In this document: positions 26,913-38,590 of the stretch, in pieces
Position numbering within the stretch: the first letter of the stretch is position 1
Layout: the number at the start of each line of letters is the position of its first letter
From: Callipepla californica brunnescens
Lineage: Eukaryota > Chordata > Aves > Galliformes > Odontophoridae
Length of the DNA stretch: 64,000 nucleotides
Direction: 5' to 3'
Assembly (NCBI GenBank): GCA_023055505.1
Contig: JALIRH010000002.1
Span: forward strand, 4,520,001 to 4,584,000
Translations under genes and position numbers: made by a program
Notes under the pieces: generated by a model
Seen by the model: only the letters and a program-made list of their open reading frames with translations
What the model was told of the DNA's origin: nothing
Database searches by the model: none

Positions 26913-27577
26913 TGAATTTTGTTACTCTGTTCCAAATGATACCCATTTCTTCAAACTTTGAACCTGAAAAGAAATATAAATCATTTTTGGATTGTAAATC
27001 TATTGCATTTTGAATGTACTTGCCCAATTCGTTTAAGATGCATGGATTCTTTCTAATGTAAATGAAGAAAAAAGAAAATGAAAAGAACAGGCTTGCCAAA
27101 GTGATGCATTTCTGGAATAATGATCACTGTCCCTTGGAACAGATATATTGACAGAAATGACTTTCTTCTTGTCACAAAGATGTATTTCTGTGACTTTTTA
27201 TCAGACCTTCACTGTAAAGCAGCGGATTCTGAAATAAAGGGATCAAGAATAAGAAGGCAATGACATAGCCATAATGATAACTGTGTGTCTTATGCACTGA
27301 ACATACAAGACTGAAAACTGTGCACCACCAAACTGTGTTCATGAAAACAGCTGGGGTGCAGGAGCTCAGTCAGCTGAACATTAGCATCCTAAGGGTTGCA
27401 AATGCCCAGCTTCTGAAGAACGATATATAGTGAATTAATTTCATGATTGCTTGTCAAGACAGTTCTCTTATCTGTCTGCCAGTGTTGCAGCCTTTAACTT
27501 GAAGGAACCCTCTGCTTACAGATGAAAGGTGGATTCTCCACTAAGCGTGGAAGAGGGAAGAGAATGAGCCCAAACAG

Positions 27578-27609
27578 GAAATATAACTTAAAAGAAATAT
27601 AACTTAAAA
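27578..27609. repeat. Perfect 16-bp tandem duplication
   Basis: GAAATATAACTTAAAA occurs twice, back to back, with no mismatch. Confidence 0.9.
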
Positions 27610-27881
27610 GACGTATCTGCAGGTGTGGAACATCTCAACAAACTCCATTATATGATGACCAATATTATCAGCATTGGACATTGGAAATGATCTTTGTCTT
27701 TCAAATAAACAACATTCTGACTTACTTAACCTTGCATGTGTTAGGTAACTGTTCTATGTCACTTTGTTTACAGAGAACTAAGCTAAAGGCCAAATTAATA
27801 TCTAATGGTTTTGAGTTTGTCAGCTACCTAAGGCAATATCACAGAATGTGTATCGTCTGAATTCAGATATAAAGGACTGGA

Positions 27882-28140
27882 TAGAATCAGAGAATCATTA
27901 AGGTTGAAAAAGACAACAGACATTATCTAAACCATCAGCATCATGCTCACTAAACCAAGTCCTTCAGTGCCATAACTATCCTTTTCTTGAAAACCATTAG
28001 GTGATGTCTGCATCATCTCCATGGGCAGCTTGTTTCAATGCTTGATCAGTGTTTTGGAGAAGAAATTTTTCCTAAAATCCAACCTGAACCTTTCCTGGTA
28101 TAAGTTAAAGCCATTACCTCTTGTTATGTCTGATAGGAAA
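27882..28140 (-). mobile_element. CR1 3' end fragment
   Basis: 'atagaatcagagaatcattaaggttgaaaaagac', 'atgggcagcttgtttcaatgcttgatca' and 'atccaacctgaacctttcctgg' are reverse-complement CR1, moderately decayed. Confidence 0.88.
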
Positions 28141-30683
28141 AGATGGTACTCAGGACTCTGACATTTTTTCACCTCCATGTGTCCTTTTATGAAATACAGT
28201 GATAAAAACTGTGCCCTGTCTGCTGGTCCTCCTTCTTCAGTACTCTGCTTTGGTCATTTCCCTTCGTGTCTTTTTCACCATTTTTGTGAAATGTTTGCAG
28301 ATTGTACAATTAGCCAGGTGATTTTATGCAAATCAGGTGACAACATTTTGCAGAGAATATGAAAATCCACCTGTTGTATATCTGTGTCACTCTACAGTGG
28401 TTCAGTGAATAGCTGAAAAAGGTGAAAATGAACCTTAAAAAGACACAAGCTGGCAGTTAGAGGGCAATTTCTTGTGGGGTGAAGCTTGCTATCCTTTGGT
28501 GAAAGATGCATGTATCTGTAGCTGGTCTGTCTGACCAGCAGCTTAGGACTGCCCCTAGGCAGCTTGCTGATAATAGCTTGGGTCAATAACATGAGTTACT
28601 GATACTGCTATCTCTGTTTGCCTAGGAGATAGCCTCTCACAGACATTCTAGTGTCAATTATTCAGAGCAGCAGAACATCTCTGAGGATTTACCATTGCTA
28701 CAAAGCACTCCACAAAGTTTACTGTGATCACGTTCTGCATCATACAAGAAGCCAGTGTAAGAAGCAGAGGATACCTTAAGTTCTGTTTTCCCAGTGCTTT
28801 GCAGTCAATGATCAGAATCTAGCTGTGGGTTGATACTTTACCTCAGGACTAAACGTGATCAGCTTTTTATTTTATTATTTTATTTTTTGTTGTTAGTTTA
28901 AGCAGAGTAGAACTTCATGTCAGAAATGGAAAATGCATAAATGCACCTGTATGAAAGTTGACCTTTTCTCTGGAACATGACTGGAGCAGTGCAGTGAACT
29001 CTTAAAGGATAAGGGATTATCTCTAAGGGTGAGACATGTTACAGCTGATCTGCCATCTCTGACAAGAGTATGCAATACACAGTGTGTGTGTGTATGTGCA
29101 AAGTATAGAATTAAAACAGGAAAACCTCTACTACTTGAATTTCTCCCCAGTGGGAGGGAATAACAGAAAACATGTATGATGGACCTCAGTCTTGTTGGAA
29201 GCACTGCTGAGGGTTGTTCAGATATTAGTGATGATTATCACGTATAATACAAAAATGTCCTTATCAATGGAATAAAAAAAGAAAGAAAGCTTGTCAGCTG
29301 GTCTGTTGATGTACATATTAATACCTACAGAAGGATTTAAAATTTTGCATGTTTAGACAAAGGCAGTACAAAGCAGAAAGGGTCCTTTGTAATGATCTTG
29401 TCATCAATTGGTTGTGAACAACAGATGAATAAAGCGATATAAACATCTACATCTCCTAAAATACATGGTTTTTACTGTGCTTCCAGTCTCAGTTTTCAAG
29501 ACTGATAAGCACTCAGGAAATCAATTTAAACTATGTGGCACTTTAAGTTATTCAGGCTTCTATAGCCTTGTTCAAATCCATTGACATTAATAGATGTCTC
29601 TCCATCAGCTTGCTGGAATATGTCTTCTCTGATTTAGAGGCTGGAAAGCAATGCATCTCTAAAACTCATGCCTCTGAAGAAGCTTTTTGTGATATTAAGC
29701 AAGGACTGAGTAAAATTTCTGTGCCAATTTGTAACTGAGCCTTTGGCAACATCTGTGCTTTCGATGCAGATCTTACACTGGAGTCAGGCAATTAGAGAAG
29801 AAACTCGTACTATTTAATATTAACCTGTTAATGGTAATATATGCTCTGGAAACTATGGAAGGTGGTATCTTCACCAAATAGTTTCATATTCATTCATATT
29901 AAACTAAGTCTAGGATCTCATATGTTAACCAACCCTTGTTGGTAACCAGTGCCAGAAGAGTAGAAAGCAGGTGGAATTCTTGCAAGCCTTTTAATTTGAA
30001 AGAAAGAGTGAACTAGCTGTTGTAATTTGTTAACCAAAGAAAAAACCTTTGCTCCCTTAACAACTGGATAGTATCTTCTCTAAGGGAAGCAAATGTCACC
30101 CCAGACCAAGTGATGTTTACATTGCTTCTTTGATGACTTTCTGAGTGAATTATGTCAGAAAGCAGCTTCAACTTCTCCCAGCGTGATTTACATTTATACA
30201 GATATAAGCTTCTAGTGTTGACTTCAGTTCCTAGTTCATAAAACTACAGATGGACCAGTACCTACCAGTGGGAATCACTCAAATCTGTGTCTCTGTATTT
30301 GCCTAACAGAAAGAAAAGAACTAAACTGAACAACAAGACAGAAACATGACAGCAGTATAGGCAGTGTCAATATGACTATTCTAAACGAGAAGAGTGCCAT
30401 AAAATAGCTATGAGATGCTAAGAAATGGGAAGTTTATTTTCCAGTTTTTCATGTGAGAGTGTATTGTCATCTTTTTGGCAAATTGAGGCAGATGAAGTTG
30501 TCTGTGTTCAGAATGTGTTATCACATTGTTACACTCTGTGCATATCTCTGGAGAAAGTGTGGTGTAATCATCAGCACCACGTATAGTCTTAAAATATAGG
30601 ACAAGCTGTTTAGAGAATAGCTAGACTTAGTTCCTTCCTACAGCTACTGGTTAGAACGGAGAATAAAATTCTGTGAGGATAGT

Positions 30684-30835
30684 TAAGCACTGGAATTTCT
30701 CATCCAGAGAGGCATAGAATCTCTGTCCTTGGAGATGTTCAAGACTTGAGGCAATCTGTACTCAGTGTTGATCCTGCTTTGGACAGATGTTGAGCTGATG
30801 GTGTCCCAAGTCCTCTCTAGACTGAATGAATCCTA
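30684..30835 (+). mobile_element. Decayed CR1 3' end fragment
   Basis: 'agcactggaatttctcatccagagaggc', 'tccttggagatgttcaagac' and 'ttgatcctgctttgg' keep the CR1 order. The tail is decayed. Confidence 0.72.
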
Positions 30836-32399
30836 GAGTTTAGGATGATGGTGATCTTGACTTTCCTCAGAATCAAAAAATAGACACCAACTTTGAGTAA
30901 CATTCCTCTGCATAAGTCAGTTTCAGGCCTTGTAGTAGGTACTGGTTTCTTGAGATTCATTGTCAGAACCATGGTTCCCAGTAATTCTAGCTGTCTAGAT
31001 TGTAGCTCAAAATAAGTTGATTTGACTAACATTAAAAAGTGATTTTAGCTGAGAAATGCATCTCACAAATAAGACTGTATTCTGCTTCCCATCGATATAC
31101 AATGATCCGCCCCTGAAACCTTAATATTTCTGAGTCCAGTTCCTCCCCATCTTGCAAGCCTAGTTCCTTCACTGTCCCAGAGAAGACCAGTTTTCAATGA
31201 TACACTTAATGCCTTCTGATTCTATGAACTTTTTTTTTTTGTCATAAATTCTTCATTATATCTTCTAGCACGGATACTTAGTGGTTAAAATAATTAGACC
31301 CAAGTGTGTGAATGAAGAGCACAGCTCCCTCTAGAAGACCCAAGAATGAAAAGCAACCATATATTGTATAGCATTCTTTGCTGAGTTAAAATCTTAATGA
31401 ACTTTCTTAAGGATAATTAAAGCAACTCTGTGATACTCCAGACAATACTCCAGAATACTCCTAATTTAAGATCTCTGCTTGCAAACTGATTTTATTTTAT
31501 GAGTATATTTTTTGAAATGGGCAAAGCACTGCATAATTAAGCTTTGAAGAAAATTTAATGATAGTCAGTTGTTAAAGTTATAGGCAATGGAATGAGCTGT
31601 CTTTCAAATCGATGACTGATTAGGTTTAAATGTTGTCTAAATCTCAAAAAATTCACTTTATTTTCTTCTTATCTTCTTAACTATATTATTCCCCAAAGAC
31701 TTTCATCTAACATCCCACCTTGCATTTAATTTTCTGAGAGAACGGATTTCCTCTGTTTGCATGACATTCCTCCTGGCTGTCACTGCCTGTATGATTTATT
31801 TTAATGTTTGCCTTTCAAACGAATGCAGAACAACTTTCCTGTCTGTATCCTTACCTCTTGACTCTTGAATTTTCCCGGTGTGTACAAAATTTTCCACCTG
31901 GGTAGACAGAATATTTATACCACACTGTGCTCTGCGTAAGTATCATCACCTTTTATCCTTGGATCACAAGTCACTTTACAACCTTCACTTATCCTTCAAA
32001 ATGTCTTTCCTAAGTTTTAGTTGTTTATATTTTACAGATGGGAAAATGCTGAGACAGCTCCAACGGAATACTTTTGGAAAGCTAGAAAGTGAATAGTTTG
32101 ATTCACTATAATTTTTTTTTTCTTCAGTCTGTGACTCCACAACGGCCAATTTGCTGAACATTGTGCAATGTGTACTTTTAAATAATTTATTGTAATGACT
32201 AATCATGACTCTAGCATTCCTGACCAGGAAAAATCAGCTGCTGTCCCATGTGGGAACAGTGATTGAAATGAAGTGAGCGCACTCTTCCTCACTAAATGAC
32301 TCAGCTAGTTCTGATTGTGTTACATGGACAATAAATGGGAGAATGACAAGTGTTAAATGTGTCTCATATGGGTTGAAGTGAACTTGGTTTTGCAAAAGG

Positions 32400-33037
32400 A
32401 AGGAATGCTATCCGAAGGGATCCTGATAAACTCAGAAGGTGGTTCAATGTGAATTTAACAGGGTTAAACAAAGCAAAGTGTGAAGTTTTGTACTTGAGCT
32501 GGGTTAATCCCAGATATATATACAGACTGGGAGAAGAACTTGAGAGTAACCCTGCTGAGAGTGACTTACTAGTCCTGGTTGATGGAAAACTTAATGCAAG
32601 CCAGGAGTGTGTGCTTTCGGTCCAGAAGGCCAATGGTATCCTGGGCTTCATGAGAAGAGAGGTGGCCAGCAGGACAAGGGATGTGATTGTCCCCCTCTAC
32701 TCTACGCTTGTTAGTCCTCATCTGTAGTATTGCATGCAGGTCTGGGGCCCCCAACACAAAAAGATGTTGAGCTTCTGGAGAGGGTCCAGAGGAAGGCCAC
32801 AAAGATGATTAGAGAACTGGAGCACTTCTCCTATGAAGACAGGCTGAAGGAGCTAGGCTTGTTCAGTCTGGAGAAGAGAAAGCTGGAGGGAGACCTCATT
32901 ATGGCCCTCCAATATTTAAATGGAGATTATAAACATCTTTTAAATACAGTGATAGGACAAGGGAGAATGGTTTTAAATGAAAGAAGGGAAGATTAAGATT
33001 AGATGGCAAGGTTAAGTTTTTCAAAGAGAGTGGTGAG
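32400..33037 (+). mobile_element. CR1 (outer, left part), split by another CR1
   Basis: It starts in the 'gaagggatcctgataaactcagaaggtggttcaa' region (the segment just after the RT domain), then 'tcctgggcttcatgagaagag', 'tgtccccctctac', 'aaagatgattagagaactggagcact', 'ttcagtctggagaagag' and 'agtgataggacaaggg'. It breaks off at 'agtggtgag' (33037). The sequence resumes at 33568. Confidence 0.95.
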
Positions 33038-33567
33038 ATCATAGAATCGTAGAATGGCCTGGTTTGAAAAGGATATTCCCTTCCCTCCGAAATAACAGTG
33101 TCAACAGCACCACTCAGCTTGGTGTCATCTGCAAACCTGCTGAGGGTGCACTTTATTCCGTTGTCTATGTCATTGAGAAATATGTTGAAGAGCACTGCTT
33201 CCAAGACAGGCTCTTGGGGTACACTACTTGTGACTGGCCACCACCCAGACATAGAACCATTGATCACACAACCCTTTGTCTGCAAACAGCTAACCATTTA
33301 TTAATCCATCAAACAGTCCATCTTTCAAATCCGTACCTCTCCAATTTAGAGAGAAGGATGTGATGAGAGACCATGTCAAAAGGTTTGCAGAAGTCCACAC
33401 AGATGACATCCATTGTCCTTCCCTGTCCACCGATGCCATTACTCCATCAGATTGGTCAGGTGAGATCTGCCCTTGGTGAAGCCATGCTGTCTGTCTCAGA
33501 ACACCTCTGTCCTGTATGTGCCCTAACATGGTAACCAGGAGGATCTGCTCCATGATCTTCTCAGGCA
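33038..33567 (-). mobile_element. CR1 inserted inside another CR1; 3' tip joined to a reverse-transcriptase segment
   Basis: It opens with the reverse complement of a CR1 3' tip (33038-33070), then jumps to the reverse-transcriptase region: the minus strand encodes [17 protein letters not shown] and FADDTKLSG, the RT motif B surroundings and the FADD catalytic box. The 3' noncoding part between them is missing. The minus-strand frame 32899-33297 is open across the FADD motif; the wider element is broken. Confidence 0.92.
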
Positions 33568-33753
33568 TAGAGGTGTTGAAACAGGCTGCCCAGAGAGCTT
33601 GTGGTTACCTCATCCCTGGAGATGGTCAAAGCCACCTGTGCAATCTGACCTAGTACATGGTCTAGTGATTGGCAACCCTGCCTGTGTCAGGGAGGTTGGA
33701 ACCTGATGATCCTTGAAGTCCTTTCCAATCCAAGCCATTCTGTGATTCTACGA
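33568..33753 (+). mobile_element. CR1 (outer, right part) with 3' tail
   Basis: It resumes as 'gaggtgttgaaacaggctgcccagagagcttgtgg' exactly where the left part stopped, then runs to 'tgatgatccttgaagtcctttcc' and ends in 'ccattctgtgattctacga'. Confidence 0.93.
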
Positions 33754-35034
33754 AGAGTGACAAGATGACATTTGTAAGTCTCATATCTCTCAAATCAATA
33801 TTTCTGGGCTCTCCAATGTGTATTTGTTTTAAATAACTATGCTGTCCGGACTTTTTCCTCTGATATTGTGTATGCCTGGCTTCAATACTTTCTTTATGAC
33901 TGCTGGAAACTGAATATGTGAAAATTTGTATCACCATGCGATCTAGGATTGAGCAAAAAGTTGGTAATTTCTCTCACTACAGTCACTGACTTAGTGCCCC
34001 ATGACCATCTTTTTAACAGAGAAAACTAGTGGCTAGCAGATGAGTGTTCAGAACTATTTCTTTGACCTATGTTTGACATAATCCTTTCTGTTGGCAGTTC
34101 TGTTCACACTTTTCCACAGTTGTGTAATTTTAATGCAACTATTCCGAACTGAAGTGATCTATGACTTCTATTATGTGCTGGAGTGAGTGATGAGTTTGGG
34201 AAATTCCTTGAGATGGGTCTTAATAGCCAGTTCTTCAGCTTTTATCTGCAAGCATGGCAATAGTAATAATTTTTCAGATTATTCCCAACAGTAGGAGAAT
34301 ACAATCACAAGGAATCAGATGATGAGGTAATAGAAAACATTATTGGCCATGGGAGAAATCTGGCTTCTGTTTTCCAGATATTTTTTTATTCTGCTTAAAG
34401 CATTCCGATGTCTAATTTTCAGAAGGAAAAAATGTACAGTATCTCTGTATCAGCTATCTTTAAGACAGCTTTGGTGAGGAACCCAAAATCGTTACTCTTT
34501 TTGATGTTTCATCCTTTAGAATTGCCTTGTGGTAATAACTGCTTGTGTAACTGAATAGTTTAATTCTATGAATGCAATCAAAGTATATAATGCAGACAAG
34601 GTGCATCTGAGATGCAGTGAAAAAAACAATTGGCCTTTGTCCTTGTTTTAATGGAGTTGACTATACAGAGTGTCTGGATGGGAAGATCTGTTTTAGTACT
34701 TTAATTACTTAATGTGCTTGCTGCAGCAAAAGTACATTAACAAATGCAGATCAATTTCTCCTATCAATCTATGTCCACTCTGTTACTTCAGAGAAGTCAT
34801 TCATTTGTGGGATAACATCTGCCAATGAAAGATATTACAAACAAAATGCAGCTGAAAAAATGAACTGTTTTTTGGTAATCTCTTGTTCTCATTTGGTTAT
34901 GCATGATAAATCTTTATAATAGTGTCCTGCAACAAATGAGAAGTTTACAACGTGACTGTTTGGTGTGATGTCTGCAGTCAGTCAACAGCAAAAATGCTGT
35001 GGTTGCTGTGGATTTTTAATTCATTTTCTGAAAT

Positions 35035-35910
35035 CTTCGCTGACCGATTTAACACCAAGCTGTGTGGTGTGGTCAACATGCCTTAGGGATGGGATGCCAT
35101 TCAGTGATCTAGACAGGCTTGTGCAGTGGGCCTAGGCAAACCTCATGAGGTTCAACAAATCCAAATGAAAGGGCTTGCACCTGGATCATGGCTACATCAG
35201 CTATCCGTTCAAGCAGGGGGATGAAAGGATAGAGCACACCCCTGCTGAAAAAGACCTGGGGATATTGGTGGATGGCAAGATGAACATGAGCCAGCTAGGT
35301 GCCCTCACAATACAGAAAGCCAACAATATCCTGGGCTGTGTTCAGCAGTTCAAAGGAGGAGATCCTGCCTCTATACTCTGCAGTGGTGAGGTCTCACCTG
35401 GAGTACTGCATGCAGATATGAAGTCCTGAGTACAGGAGAAACGTGGCCCTATTGGAGCACATCCAAAGGAGGGCCACAAAAATGAACCAAGGGATGGGAC
35501 ATCTCCCTTACAAGGACAGGCTGAGAGAGCTGGGGCTGTTCAGTCTGGAAAAGGGAAGGCTCTGGGGAGATCTCAGAGTGGCCTTTCACTATCTAAAGAG
35601 GAGCAATAGGAAAGAAGGGGACAGACTCTTTAGCAGGGTCTGTTATGATAGGACAAGTAGAAATGGTTTCAAACTAAAGGAGGGGAGATCTAGATTGGAT
35701 ATAAGGAAGAAATTATTTTGTCATAAAGGTGATAAGGCACTAGAACAGGTTTTCCAGAGATGTGGGGGATGTCCTGTCCTTGAAGACATTCAAGGTCAAC
35801 CTGGACCATGCTCTGAGCAACCTGGTCTAATTGTAGGAGTTCATTGGAGAGGAGCTGGACAAGATGGCCTTTAAGGGTCCCTTCCAACTCAAATGGTTCT
35901 ATGATTCTCA
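35035..35910 (+). mobile_element. CR1, about 875 bp, longest continuous copy in the window
   Basis: It begins just after the RT catalytic box ('acaccaagctgtgtggtgtggtc'), then 'acctcatgaggttcaacaaatcc', 'gggggatattggtggatg'-like sequence, 'aacatgagccagct', 'tcctgggctgtgttcagcag', 'tctcacctggagtactgc' and the full 3' noncoding part to 'ggttctatgattctca'. A 143-codon frame at 35443-35874 lies in the 3' part and is not a CR1 protein. Confidence 0.96.
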
Positions 35911-36718
35911 GATAAGAACAACCCTGGTTTCTCAACCACTGGGTGTGGAAAGAAGGCTTATCTGTGGCAAGGGGAACAGTTTTTAAGCATTCAGATTTAG
36001 TACAGATCTTTCATTTAAGCTATTGAAAATCCAGACCTACAATGGGTCTTATGCCTGATGGTGTTTTTATTGTTATCAGATATTTAGGTACCTTAATCCA
36101 GGCTAAAATCTTCAAATTCAATTTAGGCTTATTTATCAGATACATAGTAAATGGAGGAAACTAGTTAGGTAAATAATTATATTCTCAAACTGGATGAAAG
36201 TTTGGAGGTATAAGGATGTGTCTATTTTGCAATGCTGATCTGAGATCCAATTAATATTTTTATTCAATGAAAACAGGAAGAGCCTCAGCAGGAATGAAAA
36301 CAGTACCATATGGAAAAGCACAAAAAAGATAAAAGACACAGATGATCTCAGACATAGGAGGTAACAGACCGGGCTATATAGAGACTTAGGTTGTAAAATA
36401 TCTGCAGAAAAGTGTGTCAGCACTCTCTTCTCTAAAAGGACTCTTTACAGACTACAGAACAGGCATGATTATTGAGGAGTATTTGGTTTATGCATTTTGA
36501 TGGAAGATAAGTGTAGGTTTTATTCCTAGTTATTTAGAAAATATGTCCTGCTCACACAAAGAGCATATTTGCAACTGTTTTGGAGACATTACTTGTGTAA
36601 ACTTAAGGAGCTATGAACTCCAGGCACCTCTGGGATTTGGTGGCATCTCAGATGGACACATCATTTGCCTTGGATGTTATGTAATTCATTTATGCTCTGC
36701 TTCTATTTTGTCTTCTGT

Positions 36719-36742
36719 AAAAACAAAAACAAAAACAAAAAA
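36719..36742. repeat. (AAAAAC)n simple repeat
   Basis: About four AAAAAC units. Confidence 0.8.
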
Positions 36743-37720
36743 CTTATACTGCAAAAAAATTCTGGAACAACTCTTTCTGAATTTTTGCATGATTAACATT
36801 TTGTGAATTACCTCAAAAAGAAAGTCAGAGCTTTAGCAGGAGTGGCAGAGTCATGAAGAAGTTGTGAATGAAGAGTCTATTCACTATTCTGTACAGACTT
36901 TCTTTAAGGGAGGGAGAACTTGTATTTGCAAAAACATTCCAAAGAGAGGTTTTTATGCAGTTGTTAATGATGTATCCATTCCACAGAAAACAAAAATTAG
37001 ATTTCTAGAGCTGTGAGTTTTGTTCCTGCAGGGAGTGTACTTTTAGAAGAAAGTATTCAACTTTCTTGGAAGAAGGGGAATAGTTCCTTCAGTACTACCA
37101 ATGGTTCAGTGAGAATAATAGGTACATTTGGGTAAGTTCCCACATTTATTAATTTTATTTGTATGGAGTGAGTGGGAGGAAATAGACATGGGCCATTTTC
37201 TGAAAAATAAAGAAAATCTAATGCAAAAGAAGTAAAAATGAGAAAAACAAGGAGAAAAGCATGAAGGAGGAGGAGGAGGAATATTTCTTAAGAGAGCAAT
37301 GATTTGATCATCTTCAATCTTGATGTGGGAAAAACCTGTTGTACAAAACTTATTTTCTTTTCACTCAAGAAATCCCATGAAGTCTCTGCATTTCACAGTT
37401 ATGTGAGTGTTTATTTTTGATTCTGCACTGCTATTTTTAATCTTTTAGAATTGGAAATGCTGCCTTTTTTTGTGCTGTATTTTAGTTGTACCTTGTAAGA
37501 TGCAGACATGTTTATATATTACAGGAGTTACCCTCACAAATAAGACTGTCATTCTGAATGAGCTGAACCAGTGCGACTCCATTCTCTTTAACAGGATGAA
37601 ATCAAGTTGTGAATTCTAGGAACTAAACCTCAAAAAAGAACAGGAGGAAATTTCTAAGACCACCTTAAACGTCTTAGGCAGTTTTGTAAAGGAATATGTT
37701 GCTTCTTCAGAACATTCTCT

Positions 37721-37765
37721 TTTGTTTGTGTTGTTTTGTGTTGTTTTGTGTTGTTTTGTTTGGTT
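37721..37765. repeat. TTGTTTTGTG decamer tandem repeat
   Basis: Three to four copies of a 10-bp GT-rich unit directly next to a CR1 fragment. Confidence 0.85.
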
Positions 37766-37789
37766 TTTGAGGAAAACCTTTGTTTTCCA

Positions 37790-38100
37790 CTTTCCAGCCC
37801 CTTAGTGAACTCAGTCACACTATTTATACTGTTAATGAAGGTATTAAGCAGTACAGGTCCCAGTACAAACCCCTGGGGAACTGACCTTGCCATGGATATA
37901 GAACCATGGACCATGCCTCTTTGAATGTGGCCAATAGACCAGTTTCTTATCTGCTGAATAGTCCATCCTTCAAATGCATATCTTTCCAATTTAGTGATAA
38001 GGATGTTTTGTGAGACTGTGTCAGTGGCCTTACAGAAGTCCAGGTGGAGGACACCAGTTGCTCCTCCCTTGCCCACTGATGTATTCATTCTGTCATGAGT
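37790..38100 (-). mobile_element. CR1 reverse-transcriptase fragment, internal only
   Basis: The minus strand encodes VLHLDFCKATDTVSQNILI (RT motif A region with the catalytic Asp in LDF) followed by WSIGHIQRGMV and SVPQGFVLGPVLLNTFI (motif B region). The F/YADD box is not present. The frame is open for 149 codons (37654-38103). No CR1 3' end is attached. Confidence 0.9.
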
Positions 38101-38464
38101 CATCGCGTGTCAGATCACTCTGCATCTCCATCTTGGTCACGTTCCCAGGCTTCCTTCTTTTGGAAACAAGCTCAGGGGCAATAGCTGGAAGATGCTCAGG
38201 TTTTGTTTTCATTTGGGCTTGGAAAATTGCCAGGTTATGCATGAACTGAAAAATCTCTCCCTGGTCTGCTAGATTAGATATATCCATTATGTCTCTAGCG
38301 AGTTTGCCACTGTTTCAAGATCACTTTGATTTTCAGTCTTCTGGGAAGATGTGAGAATCATACCATGAAAAGTTTTGTTAACTTTTTAAAGAGGCAACTT
38401 CTGAGAAGCCATTTTCTGGTTATAATTTTCTGTTGTCTCTTTCAAATCTAAATACTTATATCAC

Positions 38465-38511
38465 CATAGAATCATAGAATGGTTGAAAAGGACCTCAAAA
38501 ATCATCTAGTG
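38465..38511 (-). mobile_element. CR1 3' tip, about 47 bp
   Basis: 'atagaatcatagaatggttgaaaaggacctc' and 'aatcatctagt': only the extreme 3' end is left. Confidence 0.85.
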
Positions 38512-38530
38512 TATATACTGCATGCATATG

Positions 38531-38590
38531 CATCTCAGTTTACAAACATTCATTCATCTCATTTACAAACATCTCAGTTTACAAACATTA
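38531..38590. repeat. Threefold short repeat of CATCTCAGTTTACAAACATT
   Basis: Two full copies flank a shorter variant lacking CAG. Confidence 0.85.

Noticed and set aside
26592..26915. 107-codon plus-strand frame, proline-rich
   Set aside because: Antisense to a CR1 3' region.
28177..28362. Cysteine-rich 61-codon frame as a possible zinc-finger fragment
   Set aside because: Cysteine and histidine spacing fits no zinc-finger class.
35443..35874. 143-codon plus-strand frame
   Set aside because: It lies wholly in the 3' part of a CR1 copy and is not a CR1 protein frame.
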